A stretch of 64,000 nt of DNA, from assembly GCF_017654605.1 (NCBI RefSeq), contig NZ_CP072113.1, positions 2,046,001-2,110,000 of the forward strand, given 5' to 3'. The stretch is from Yimella sp. cx-51 (GTDB taxonomy: Bacteria; Actinomycetota; Actinomycetes; Actinomycetales; Dermatophilaceae). The notes under the pieces were generated by a model, which made no database searches, was not told the DNA's origin, and was given only the letters and a program-made list of their open reading frames with translations. The position numbers were made by a program, and so were the translations under genes. Positions 16,986 through 24,512 of the stretch are shown in pieces (position 1 is the first letter of the stretch; every line of letters starts with the position of its first letter).

Positions 16986-18530
16986 TCAGTAGCCCCGGTA
17001 CGAGCCTTTGACCGCGTCCAGGATTCTGGGGTGCAGCAGGGTCGAGGGCGGCATCGGTCGGCGTGCGCGGTCGGGCGGGAACGCGCGGGCTGCTTGCAGG
17101 ACGGCCTCGTCGATGAACTTCCCGGTGGGCGCGTCGGCGGGCACACGGAGCTGCGGGGGCGTGCCGACCTGCGCCAGGTGGAAGCCCCAGTCGCCGAAAC
17201 TGGGCACATCCACGTGGTACGGGACGCTGGTCAGGCCGGACGCCTTCAGGGTCGACTCGATGGTCCAGAAAGCCTTGGGCGAAAAATACGGGGAGCCGCT
17301 CTGCACGACCATCCGCCCACCGGGTGCGAGCGCGCGGCGCATCAGCCCGTAGATCTCGGTGGAGTACAGCTTCGCGGTCGCGACGTCGTCCGGATCAGGG
17401 AAATCGACCACGATGACATCGAAGACGTCGCGCTGCCCGCGCAGCCAGGTGAAGGCATCGGCGGCGATGTACTTCATTCGGCGGTCGTTCATCGCGTCGT
17501 CGTTGTGCCGCAGGAAGTCGGGTTCGGTGCGGGCCAGCTGGACGACGGCCGGATCGAGATCGACCAGGGTCACCTGCTGCACACCGGGGTATTTCAGGAT
17601 GCGGGCGGCGGCGAGCCCGTCCCCTCCTCCGAGAACGAGCACCCGCCCGCGGGGGCCGTTCATGGCCGGCGTCACCAGAGCCTCGTGGTAGCGGTACTCG
17701 TCAAGGGTCGAGAACTGCAGGTCTCCGTTGAGGAAGAGCCGCACGTCCTGCCCGTCCAGGCTCCGGGTGAGCACGATGTCCTGGTACGCCGACCGCTTGG
17801 TCAGCGCAATCGGGTCGCGGTAGATCTGCTGCTGCGCGCTGAGTTCGAACTGCGTGGCGTAGAACCCCAGGCCGCCGAGCACGGCCAACACGGCCACCAG
17901 ACCCGAGGCCAGTCCAGCGCGGGCCGCCCGGCCGAGCTCGTCACGGAAGACCACCGCGCAGACCACCACACCGACGACGGCGTTGATCGCGCCGACCAGC
18001 AGCGTGCCGCGCAACAGGCCGAACCACGGCAGCAGCACGAACGGGAAAGCCAGGCCGCCCAACAACGCTCCGACGTAATCGGCGGCGAACAGGTCGGCCA
18101 CCGCCGAGGTGGCGTCCTGGGCACGGATCCGCTGCAGCAGCGTCATGAGCAGCGGGATCTCGGCCCCGATCAGCAGACCGAGGACGAACGCGAGCACGAC
18201 CAGCATCGGTTGGTACATCGACAGCCACGCAAAGGCCGCGTACAGCACGACCACGCTCGTGCCGCCCAGCAGCGCCAGCAGCAGTTCGATCACCGCGAAG
18301 TTGACCGCCGCCCGGCTGGTCAGCCGTTTGGAGATCAGCGCTCCGACGCCCATCGCGAAGACCATGACCGACAACACGATCGAGGCCTGGGTGATCGTGC
18401 TGCCCAAGAGATAGGAGCCGAGCGCGACGAGCGCGAGTTCGTACACCAGCCCACAGGCTGCACACACGAAGACCGCGCCCATGATCAGGGCGCGGGCACC
18501 TCGCGTGCGTTGGTCAGTTGATGGCGGCAC
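16986..18530 (-). CDS. Membrane-integral spermidine-synthase-like protein (aminopropyltransferase family)
   Basis: The 514-residue protein fuses about seven N-terminal transmembrane helices (residues 10-225, starting RALIMGAVFVCAACGLVYEL) to a cytoplasmic Rossmann domain. The nucleotide-binding loop is VLVLGGGDGLAAARIL, then VTLVDLDPAVVQLART. The catalytic-loop equivalent reads VIVVDFPDPDD, instead of the D-S/C-x-D-P-x-G-P of true spermidine synthases, so the substrate may differ. The GTG at 18530 overlaps the end of the DUF350 gene by 17 bases. It is the last gene of the DUF4178/DUF2617/lipoprotein/DUF350 module, an arrangement recurrent in Actinomycetota. The membrane-bound form suggests it acts on, or signals through, a membrane-linked polyamine-type modification; that is inference. 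Confidence 0.85.
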   Translation of the reverse strand: MPPSTDQRTRGARALIMGAVFVCAACGLVYELALVALGSYLLGSTITQASIVLSVMVFAMGVGALISKRLTSRAAVNFAVIELLLALLGGTSVVVLYAAFAWLSMYQPMLVVLAFVLGLLIGAEIPLLMTLLQRIRAQDATSAVADLFAADYVGALLGGLAFPFVLLPWFGLLRGTLLVGAINAVVGVVVCAVVFRDELGRAARAGLASGLVAVLAVLGGLGFYATQFELSAQQQIYRDPIALTKRSAYQDIVLTRSLDGQDVRLFLNGDLQFSTLDEYRYHEALVTPAMNGPRGRVLVLGGGDGLAAARILKYPGVQQVTLVDLDPAVVQLARTEPDFLRHNDDAMNDRRMKYIAADAFTWLRGQRDVFDVIVVDFPDPDDVATAKLYSTEIYGLMRRALAPGGRMVVQSGSPYFSPKAFWTIESTLKASGLTSVPYHVDVPSFGDWGFHLAQVGTPPQLRVPADAPTGKFIDEAVLQAARAFPPDRARRPMPPSTLLHPRILDAVKGSYRGY

Positions 18531-18942
18531 AGATCATCGCCGCGGTGGCCAGGTTGGCACTGGCCGACACCCAGACCGCCGGGTGGCGCTCCCGCTCGAC
18601 CAACAGGTGGCCGAGCTTGCCGGGCGTCAGAGCGTCGACGGCGACGAAGCTGATCGCCATGAAGATCAGGCCGAGGACGCTGTAAGCGGCGGTGCTGATC
18701 AATCCTTCACCGAGCCCGTCGTAGGAGCTGCGGATCGACACGACCACGATCATGGCGACTGCGATCACGTTGGCGGACAACAGGATCGCGGCATTGACAT
18801 TGCGTTGTTCCCAGATGAGTTCATGCAACTTACCGGGCGTCAGTACATCGACGAGCGCGTAGCCGGCCAGCAGCAGGACGCTGCCCAACGCGGCGAATGC
18901 AGCGATGGAGCCGACGTCCGACAGCAGATCTGAAGCGGTCAC
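18514..18942 (-). CDS. DUF350 family membrane protein
   Basis: The 142-residue protein has four transmembrane helices arranged as an internal duplication. The halves share VDVLTPGKLHELIWEQRNVN and VDALTPGKLGHLLVERERHP, each followed by a hydrophobic helix (ILLSANVIAVAMI and VSASANLATAAMI). This TPGKL-bearing two-repeat pattern identifies DUF350 (E. coli YjfL relatives). Start: GTG at 18942 with a full GGAGG ribosome binding site eight bases upstream. In-frame codons further up overlap the lipoprotein gene and give Pro/Arg-rich sequence, so they were rejected. Role unknown; in E. coli the family sits beside a glutathionylspermidine-synthetase homologue, in line with the aminopropyltransferase-like neighbour here. 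Confidence 0.85.
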   Translation of the reverse strand: MTASDLLSDVGSIAAFAALGSVLLLAGYALVDVLTPGKLHELIWEQRNVNAAILLSANVIAVAMIVVVSIRSSYDGLGEGLISTAAYSVLGLIFMAISFVAVDALTPGKLGHLLVERERHPAVWVSASANLATAAMICAAIN

Positions 18943-18967
18943 TTTTCCTCCGTGGGTGGTGCGGGAT

Positions 18968-19234
18968 TCACTTGCCGGAACCGGAGCCGCCGCCCCGGAA
19001 ACCGCTGCCTTTTCGGCTGCCGTAGTAGTTGCGGGCATAGGTACCGCCGCGGTCGCGGTCACACGCTTCGCGGGCTTGCTCGGTCGTCGGCGCCAGCAGC
19101 CCCTTGGCCTTCTGCTCGGCGATGTACGCCGCACGGCACGCGGCCTCGTCCTTGCTGTCGCCGCATCCGGCGACCCCGATGGTCGCCGTCACGGCAACCG
19201 CGACCATCGCCAATCGGGTGATCGACCGTTTCAT
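18968..19234 (-). CDS. Small secreted lipoprotein with Gly-rich tail
   Basis: The 88-residue protein has a lipoprotein signal peptide (MKRSITRLAMVAVAVTATIG) and lipobox VAGC, which would be lipidated at Cys24. The mature part, about 65 residues, has two more cysteines (ACRAAY and EACDRD) and ends in a Gly/Ser-rich tail (SGFRGGGSGSGK). It overlaps DUF2617 by ATGA and is 25 bases before DUF350. Its place matches the small lipoprotein YjfM (DUF1190) next to YjfL in E. coli, and the Gly-rich tail is similar in character. I cannot claim homology from this length. Confidence 0.75.
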   Translation of the reverse strand: MKRSITRLAMVAVAVTATIGVAGCGDSKDEAACRAAYIAEQKAKGLLAPTTEQAREACDRDRGGTYARNYYGSRKGSGFRGGGSGSGK

Positions 19235-19728
19235 GACCTCTCCTGCGGATCGTCGGATTCACCGAGCACGGTGCGGGTGTGCACGACCTGTCCGTGCTGG
19301 GGGTAGACATGCCACGACTGCCACGACCGGCCGCCGGCCTGCGCGGCGAGCACAGTGAGGGCCAACGGGTCACCCGGGAAGCGCGCGACGATCGTCTGCT
19401 CGCCCCTCCACCGGGGAGCTGACTCATCGATCCAGCGCTGTAGTTCGTCCCGGTCGAGCTCGTGCACAGCGCTCGTCATGCGGTAGAGCTCGGTCTCGTG
19501 TTCGGGCGGCAGCGGGGTGTCGACCTGGGGCAGGTAAGCGACGGTCTCAACCAGACCGACAGCCGGGCCGTCCAGCACCACGACCTGGTGCGAGGCTCCG
19601 AGAATGCGCAGGTCGAGGCCGCCCACCCGGCGCTCGGCCACCGCCGGTTGCAGCTGCGTGGACAGGCTGAAGCGGAGGTCCTCGGCGCGGGTGTCGACGT
19701 ACGGCGAGGCGAGTTCGACGACAGTCAC
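19231..19728 (-). CDS. DUF2617 family protein
   Basis: The 165-residue soluble protein starts VTVVELASPYVDTRAEDLRF and contains LDLRILGASHQVVV, ETVAYLP, RWRGEQTIVARFPGDPLALT and SWQSWHVYPQHGQVVHTRT. These are the conserved blocks of actinobacterial DUF2617. The GTG at 19728 overlaps the upstream DUF4178 stop (GTGA), which fixes the start; the frame upstream of it lies within DUF4178. The family is uncharacterised and is almost always found next to DUF4178/DUF350. Binding of an acidic or nucleotide-like ligand has been suggested for related folds, but nothing in this sequence decides it. Confidence 0.78.
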   Translation of the reverse strand: MTVVELASPYVDTRAEDLRFSLSTQLQPAVAERRVGGLDLRILGASHQVVVLDGPAVGLVETVAYLPQVDTPLPPEHETELYRMTSAVHELDRDELQRWIDESAPRWRGEQTIVARFPGDPLALTVLAAQAGGRSWQSWHVYPQHGQVVHTRTVLGESDDPQERS

Positions 19729-20171
19729 GCGATCACCTGGATCTGCCCGGTGGGCACGGCGCGACCCAACGAGGCTTCCCACGGGCCGTCCCCGTAGCGG
19801 TCGAAGCTCAGCATCTGGTCGTCGCATTCGTAGTCGTAGTACTCGTAGTCACCGTGGTCAGACCCATCGCGTATCGCGTAGGTTCCACGGCCGTCGTCCT
19901 CCCGTCGGAAGGTGAGACCGTCAACCTTGAGCTTGCGGCCCCCGGGTGAGACCTCCACCAAGTCAGGACGCTCGGTCCAGGTGGCGCACAACAGCTGGCC
20001 CTCGTCCATCTCGACCGTGAGCCAGTGCACCCAGGCATGACCGAGGATCTGGTGCTCCTGCCAGCTCCAGCCCTCGCTGGTGAGATCGATCGACGACGTC
20101 ACGGTGACGTCCATCCCGAGCAGCCGCAGCCGACTGCCGGGTCCGATCTGCTCGAGCGACTTGCCAAGCAT
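19725..20171 (-). CDS. DUF4178 domain protein
   Basis: The 148-residue beta-rich protein opens MLGKSLEQIGPGSRLRLLGM. It contains GWSWQEHQILGHAWVHWLTV and DGLTFRREDDGRGTYAIRDG, the W-x-E-y and E-DG-GTY patterns of DUF4178. It appears to be the first gene of the module DUF4178, DUF2617, lipoprotein, DUF350 and spermidine-synthase-like. The 85-base gap to the divergent MarR gene presumably holds the operon promoter. Function unknown. DUF4178 occurs across bacteria with DUF350 and polyamine-type enzymes. Confidence 0.78.
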   Translation of the reverse strand: MLGKSLEQIGPGSRLRLLGMDVTVTSSIDLTSEGWSWQEHQILGHAWVHWLTVEMDEGQLLCATWTERPDLVEVSPGGRKLKVDGLTFRREDDGRGTYAIRDGSDHGDYEYYDYECDDQMLSFDRYGDGPWEASLGRAVPTGQIQVIA

Positions 20172-20256
20172 TGCTTCCCCCGTTGTTCAGACTCCGACAT
20201 CCCACCTGTCGGCCCGTCACCAGACATTATCCAGGCACTGGCAGACTGGACGGGCT

Positions 20257-20808
20257 ATGAGCCGGTCCAAGAATACTTCCCGCCCCACCGCCCGCGAAGA
20301 ATACGAAGCGGAGGTTGCGGCCTACGTACAGGCAGGTGGCAACGAGCAGGTGCAGCGCGTGATCACCGCCGTGCAGGGGCTCACCCGCCGACTCTCCCAG
20401 TGGTACGCCGTGGGCCTGCAGGACGTCGGCCTCACCACCGGGGAGTGGACCGTCATCTCCCGGTTGGCCACCGCCCCCAAGGACGCCACCACCACGCCGT
20501 CCCAGCTGGCCGAGGCCGCTGCGGTCGCGCCCAGCTCGATGACCCACCGGCTCGACAAGCTCGCCGAACGCGGACTCATCGAACGCTCCACCGATCCGGC
20601 CAACCGCACCCGGGTGCTCGTCGAACTCACCACCGAAGGGTGGGAGACGTTCCGACAGGTGATCCGCAACTCCGACCTGCTGGAGTCGGACGTGCTGTCG
20701 AAGCTGACCACTGGTCAGCGCGAACAACTGGCCACACTGCTGGAGAAGGCCATAGCCGGGCTGGATGACCTGACCGCCGCGCGCGACACCGCCGCGTCGT
20801 ACTCCTGA
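20257..20808 (+). CDS. MarR-family winged-helix transcriptional regulator
   Basis: The 183-residue protein has the MarR core: dimerisation helices (NEQVQRVITAVQGLTRRLSQ), a winged helix (LTTGEWTVISRLA, then SQLAEAAAVAPSSMTHRLDK as recognition helix, then LAERGLIERSTDPANRTRVLVELT as wing with the conserved D-x-R) and a C-terminal helix. ATG at 20257. It is divergent from the DUF4178 gene with 85 bases between, so it might control that operon as well as itself; no palindrome strong enough to name as operator was seen. Ligand unknown. Confidence 0.88.
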   Translation: MSRSKNTSRPTAREEYEAEVAAYVQAGGNEQVQRVITAVQGLTRRLSQWYAVGLQDVGLTTGEWTVISRLATAPKDATTTPSQLAEAAAVAPSSMTHRLDKLAERGLIERSTDPANRTRVLVELTTEGWETFRQVIRNSDLLESDVLSKLTTGQREQLATLLEKAIAGLDDLTAARDTAASYS

Positions 20809-20841
20809 CGGCACGCGGGGTGGCCACCTCGCTCTGTTCGG

Positions 20842-20895
20842 CGGGTTTCGACACCTACGAGTTCCTTCGTCACTCGTAGGGCTCAACCAGCGGGC
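20842..20895. repeat. Intergenic dispersed-repeat-like palindrome
   Basis: Between marR and ndk the sequence gcgggtttcgacacctacga opens an element whose core arms are cctacgagt (20854-20862) and actcgtagg (20872-20880). It closes with gctcaaccagcgggc. The TTTCGACA...GCTCAACCAGCGGG frame resembles a dispersed intergenic palindrome common in Micrococcales genomes. It may double as a terminator for the convergent genes marR and ndk. Only one copy is seen in this window. Confidence 0.45.
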
Positions 20896-20929
20896 AGGTC
20901 AGGGCTCAACAGCGCAGCGCCAGCGCGGG

Positions 20930-21358
20930 TCAGGCCCGCGAGAACCAGATACCGATCTCGCGCTCGGCCGACTCCGCGGAATCGGAGCCGTGCACGATGT
21001 TGGCCTGCACCTTCTCGCCCCAGTCACGGCCCAGGTCGCCGCGAATGGTGCCGGGTAGTGCCTTCGTCGGGTCGGTGGCGCCCGCCAATGAGCGGAAGCC
21101 TTCGATGCAGCGCTGCCCCTCCACGATCACGAAGGTCGCCGGACCGCTGCTCATGAACTCCACCAGCGGCTCGTAGAACGGCTTGCCGACGTGCTCGGCG
21201 TAGTGCTGCTCCAGGCGCTCACGGTCGGGCGTGCGGATGTCCAGCGCAGCCAGGGTGTAACCCTTGGCCTCGATACGGCGCAGCACCTCCCCGGTGAGTC
21301 CGCGACGGAAGCCGTCGGGCTTGACGATGACCAGGGTGCGTTCGATCTGCGCGCTCAC
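20930..21358 (-). CDS. ndk: Nucleoside diphosphate kinase
   Basis: Transfers the terminal phosphate between nucleoside di- and triphosphates through a phosphohistidine. The product of about 142 residues has RTLVIVKPDGFRRGLTGEVL, GPATFVIVEGQ, the active-site histidine in NIVHGSDS and the C-terminal EIGIWFSR. Two closely spaced GTG codons (21364 and 21358) could start it. The second is better placed relative to an AGGG and is preferred. It is the last gene of the ileS-GNAT-folC-DUF4233-uppP-ndk run, although a short gap separates it from uppP. Confidence 0.96.
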   Translation of the reverse strand: MSAQIERTLVIVKPDGFRRGLTGEVLRRIEAKGYTLAALDIRTPDRERLEQHYAEHVGKPFYEPLVEFMSSGPATFVIVEGQRCIEGFRSLAGATDPTKALPGTIRGDLGRDWGEKVQANIVHGSDSAESAEREIGIWFSRA

Positions 21359-21380
21359 GAGCACGACCCTATCGGTGCGG

Positions 21381-22220
21381 TCAGGTGGTCGGCGCAGCGC
21401 TGTCGATCACGCCGAAGGCGAGCAGCGCGAAGAGCACCACGGCCAGGCCGATCCGGTAGTACACGAAGGGCTTGAAGTCGTGCGTGGAGATGTAACGCAT
21501 CAACCAGGCGATGACCGCGTAGCCGACGACCGCCGACAGCAAGGTGGCGATGATGATCGGCGGCCAGCCGTCCGGGTTGTCCTCACCAGCCAGGCCCGCG
21601 AGCTCGAAGAACCCGGAGGCGAGCACGGCCGGGATGGCCAACAGGAAGGAGTAGCGGGCGGCGTCCTCGCGGCGGTAGCCCATGAACAGACCACCGGCGA
21701 TGGTGCCGCCCGAACGGGACACACCCGGGATGAGCGCGAGCGCCTGAAAGAGGCCGAACTTCACTCCGTCCTTGGCGTCGAGATCCTTCAACGTCTTGCG
21801 CTGACTGGCGGTGCTATCGGCCACGGCAATGACGAGGGCGAAGACCAGCAGCATGGTGGCGGTGACCCACAGGTTGCGCACCGGTCCACGGATGTAGTCC
21901 TGGAGCAGCACACCGAGCAGACTGATCGGGATGGTGCCGATGATCACCAGCCAACCCATGCGGGCATCGGGGTCGTTGCGGGGCACCTTGCCCACCAACG
22001 ACAGCGACCACTGCTTGATGATGCGGACGATGTCACGCCAGAAGTAGACGAGCACGGCCGCTTCGGTGCCCAACTGGGTCACGGCGGTGAATGGTGCACC
22101 GCCACCTTCGTTGTCGAAGAAGAGCCGGCTGACGATGAGTTGGTGAGCGGAGGAGGAGATCGGCAGGAACTCCGTCAGCCCCTGCACCACACCCAGGACG
22201 AGGGCTTGGAAGAAGTCCAT
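21381..22220 (-). CDS. uppP: Undecaprenyl-diphosphate phosphatase (BacA/UppP)
   Basis: The 279-residue polytopic membrane enzyme dephosphorylates undecaprenyl diphosphate, recycling the lipid carrier of peptidoglycan synthesis and giving bacitracin tolerance. Both catalytic signatures are present: GLTEFLPISSSAHQLI near the N-terminus and PGVSRSGGTIAGGLFMGY near residue 165. About eight hydrophobic segments are seen. The start codon overlaps the DUF4233 stop by one base (TGATG). In many relatives folC-DUF4233 is followed directly by ndk; here uppP lies between. Confidence 0.96.
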   Translation of the reverse strand: MDFFQALVLGVVQGLTEFLPISSSAHQLIVSRLFFDNEGGGAPFTAVTQLGTEAAVLVYFWRDIVRIIKQWSLSLVGKVPRNDPDARMGWLVIIGTIPISLLGVLLQDYIRGPVRNLWVTATMLLVFALVIAVADSTASQRKTLKDLDAKDGVKFGLFQALALIPGVSRSGGTIAGGLFMGYRREDAARYSFLLAIPAVLASGFFELAGLAGEDNPDGWPPIIIATLLSAVVGYAVIAWLMRYISTHDFKPFVYYRIGLAVVLFALLAFGVIDSAAPTT

Positions 22221-22603
22221 CAGGCGGCTCCTGCGTGTTCACGGGTGAGTTGATCCATCTTGCGTCCTTGTACGAGGGCGGTCACCCACAGAGCACCGAA
22301 GACGATGCCTACGACCAGCATCATCGGGACGATGAATGCGGCTGCGAGCGTAGCGAATTGGATGAACCATCCGAGCGTGACACCCCAGGGTCTGCGCAAC
22401 ATTCCGGCGTCCAGGATGCAGAGCACGGCCAGGACGCAACCCACGACGAGATAAGCGTTGTGCGAAGAGTTGTCGTCGGCCTTGGCCAAGGCGTAGGCGA
22501 CCAGTGCACCGAAGAAGACCACCAGGGATTGCGAGCCGATGACGATCGCGCCGAAGCGGCGGGTCATCTTCTCCCCGACGCCGTAGAAGAGCAGGTCTTT
22601 CAC
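22220..22603 (-). CDS. DUF4233 family membrane protein (folC-linked)
   Basis: The 127-residue protein has four transmembrane helices: GAIVIGSQSLVVFFGALVAY, YLVVGCVLAVLCILDAGMLR, then PWGVTLGWFIQFATLAAAFI and VPMMLVVGIVFGALWVTALV. Order and the R-RPWG loop are typical of DUF4233, found nearly always just downstream of folC in Actinomycetota. The GTG at 22603 overlaps the folC stop (GTGA). Function unknown; genetic coupling to folate polyglutamylation is the only clue. Confidence 0.88.
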   Translation of the reverse strand: MKDLLFYGVGEKMTRRFGAIVIGSQSLVVFFGALVAYALAKADDNSSHNAYLVVGCVLAVLCILDAGMLRRPWGVTLGWFIQFATLAAAFIVPMMLVVGIVFGALWVTALVQGRKMDQLTREHAGAA

Positions 22604-23991
22604 GTCTGGGTCACCCCGAGTGCGGCGCGCACCTCGGCTGCGGTGACCACCGATCCGGTGGCGAGCACGCCGCCGCCGACACCGCCCTGCTCGTCAGCCA
22701 GCGAGGCCGCCTTGTCGATGGCCTCCACGAGATGCGGCTCGATGTGCACCCGGTCTGCGCCGAAGATTTCGGTGGCCAGTTCGCCGAGCGCCCGCGGGTC
22801 CATCGCCCGGGGCGAGGAGGTGCGGGTCACGACCACTTCGTCCAGCACCGGCTCGAGCGCTTCGAGCATGGGCTCGGCGTCCTTGTCGGCGAGGATCGCG
22901 ATCAGTCCGATGAGGCGGGTGAAGGTGAAGGAGTCGTTGACCGCTGCCCGCAGTGCTTCGACTCCCCCGACGTTGTGCGCGGCGTCGACGAGGATAGTCG
23001 GCGAGCGTCGCACGATCTCAAGACGACCGGGCGAAGTGGCCTCGGCGAGTCCGGCCTGCAGGACGTCCCGGTCGAGGGGCTGCTCCCCCCCGCCGACGAA
23101 GGCTTCGACAGCGGCGATCGCGATGGTGGCGTTGTGCGCCTGGTGCTCGCCGAAGAGGGGCAGGAAGAGATCGGCGTACTGACCAGCCAAACCCTGCACG
23201 GTGATCTGCTGCCCGCCGACCGCCGTCTCCCGCTCGGTGACTCCGAAGGCGATGTCCTCCCGCTTGAGGTCGGCGCCCACCTGCTCACACTGCTGCGCGA
23301 TGAGTTCGTCGGCCTCGGGGTACTGCCGCCCGACGATGGCAAAGGAATCGGCCTTGATGATGCCGCGCTTCTCGGTGGTGATGTCCTCGATCGAGTTGCC
23401 CAACAACCGCTGGTGGTCGATGGAGATGGGGGTGATCACGGCCACCCTGCCGTTGGCGACATTGGTGGCGTCCCACTCGCCGCCCAGCCCGACCTCGACG
23501 ATCGCGACATCGACCGGCGCGTCGGAGAACGCCGCGTAGGCAAGCACGACCATGACCTCGAAGTAGGTCATCCGCGGACCGCCGGCGGCCTCGGATTCGA
23601 GGTCGACCATTTCGATGTAGGGCAGGACGTCGTCGTACACGTCGATGAGACGCTCCGGCTCGATCGGGTTGCCGTTCAACGAGATCCGCTCACGCATGTC
23701 GTGCAGGTGCGGGGAGGTGAAGCGCCCGGTCGACAAGCCCATCTCGCGCAGGATGCGCTCCACCAGGCGGGTGGTGGAGGTCTTGCCGTTGGTGCCGGTG
23801 AGGTGGATCATCGGGAAGTTGTGCTGCGGGTCGCCGAGTAGTTGCATGCACTTCGCCACCCGGTCGAGCGAGGGCTCGGGGTTGTTTTCCGGGGTTCGGG
23901 CGAGGATCTCGGCCTCGATCTCCCGCAACCGCCGGTGCACCTCGAGCTTCTGCGCGGCCGCCACCTGGCCTGCGTCCGGTCGCGGACTCAT
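22600..23991 (-). CDS. folC: Folylpolyglutamate synthase / dihydrofolate synthase
   Basis: Mur-ligase-family enzyme of 463 residues adding glutamate to dihydropteroate and to folates. ATP loop LTGTNGKTSTTRLVERIL (about residue 60); then GRFTSPHLHDMRERISLNG; the metal/ATP site motif VAIVEVGLGGEWDATNV; VITPISIDHQRLLG; and the C-terminal ligase-domain phrase PTILVDAAHNVGGVEALRAA. The ATG at 23991 overlaps the acetyltransferase stop (ATGA) and fixes the start; a longer frame reaches into that gene but is not homologous. Lies in the order ileS, GNAT, folC, DUF4233, where valS rather than ileS is the usual leader in actinobacteria. Confidence 0.95.
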   Translation of the reverse strand: MSPRPDAGQVAAAQKLEVHRRLREIEAEILARTPENNPEPSLDRVAKCMQLLGDPQHNFPMIHLTGTNGKTSTTRLVERILREMGLSTGRFTSPHLHDMRERISLNGNPIEPERLIDVYDDVLPYIEMVDLESEAAGGPRMTYFEVMVVLAYAAFSDAPVDVAIVEVGLGGEWDATNVANGRVAVITPISIDHQRLLGNSIEDITTEKRGIIKADSFAIVGRQYPEADELIAQQCEQVGADLKREDIAFGVTERETAVGGQQITVQGLAGQYADLFLPLFGEHQAHNATIAIAAVEAFVGGGEQPLDRDVLQAGLAEATSPGRLEIVRRSPTILVDAAHNVGGVEALRAAVNDSFTFTRLIGLIAILADKDAEPMLEALEPVLDEVVVTRTSSPRAMDPRALGELATEIFGADRVHIEPHLVEAIDKAASLADEQGGVGGGVLATGSVVTAAEVRAALGVTQT

Positions 23992-24512
23992 CGCTTCTCC
24001 TGCTGATCGTCGTGGGTTTCGTCCAGGTCGAGGCGCACCCAGATCGAGTCGGGGATGCCCGAGCCGCCGTGTTCGCGGTCGTAGTCGGTGAAGCCGTGCG
24101 CCGCGTAGAAACGTGCGGCCACCTCGTTGCCGTCCAGGTATGACAGCCGCGCCTGCATGAAGCCTTCGGCGCGTGCTCGGGCCAGCGCCGCCATGAGCAG
24201 CCGGTGGCCGAGCTTGTGGCCGTGGAACTCCGGCAGCACATACAGCTTCCAGATCATGAAATGGCCATCCAGCGGGGCAAAGGACACCATCCCGACGACA
24301 TCGCCCTCGACCTGCGCGACCAGCACCCGGCCGGCTCGGATGGCAGGAATGGTCGCGTCCTCGGTCCACCATTTCGACAGGCCCATGGCCACGTAGTCCT
24401 TGCCTGCGATGGGCGCATAGGTGGACGGCCACGTGCGCAGCCCCACCTCCACCACCGCGTGCAGGTCGTCCCCGGTCGCCTCGCGGATGACGACGGTGGG
24501 TGCCGCGCTCAT
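23988..24512 (-). CDS. GNAT-family N-acetyltransferase
   Basis: The 174-residue single-domain acetyltransferase starts [20 protein letters not shown]. It has the acetyl-CoA pyrophosphate loop in [20 protein letters not shown] (Q/H-x-x-G-x-G/L variant) and the C-terminal [20 protein letters not shown] typical of motif B. Substrate unknown. The ATG at 24512 overlaps the ileS stop (ATGA), and its own stop overlaps folC, so it is translationally sandwiched between the two housekeeping genes. Confidence 0.88.
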   Translation of the reverse strand: MSAAPTVVIREATGDDLHAVVEVGLRTWPSTYAPIAGKDYVAMGLSKWWTEDATIPAIRAGRVLVAQVEGDVVGMVSFAPLDGHFMIWKLYVLPEFHGHKLGHRLLMAALARARAEGFMQARLSYLDGNEVAARFYAAHGFTDYDREHGGSGIPDSIWVRLDLDETHDDQQEKR

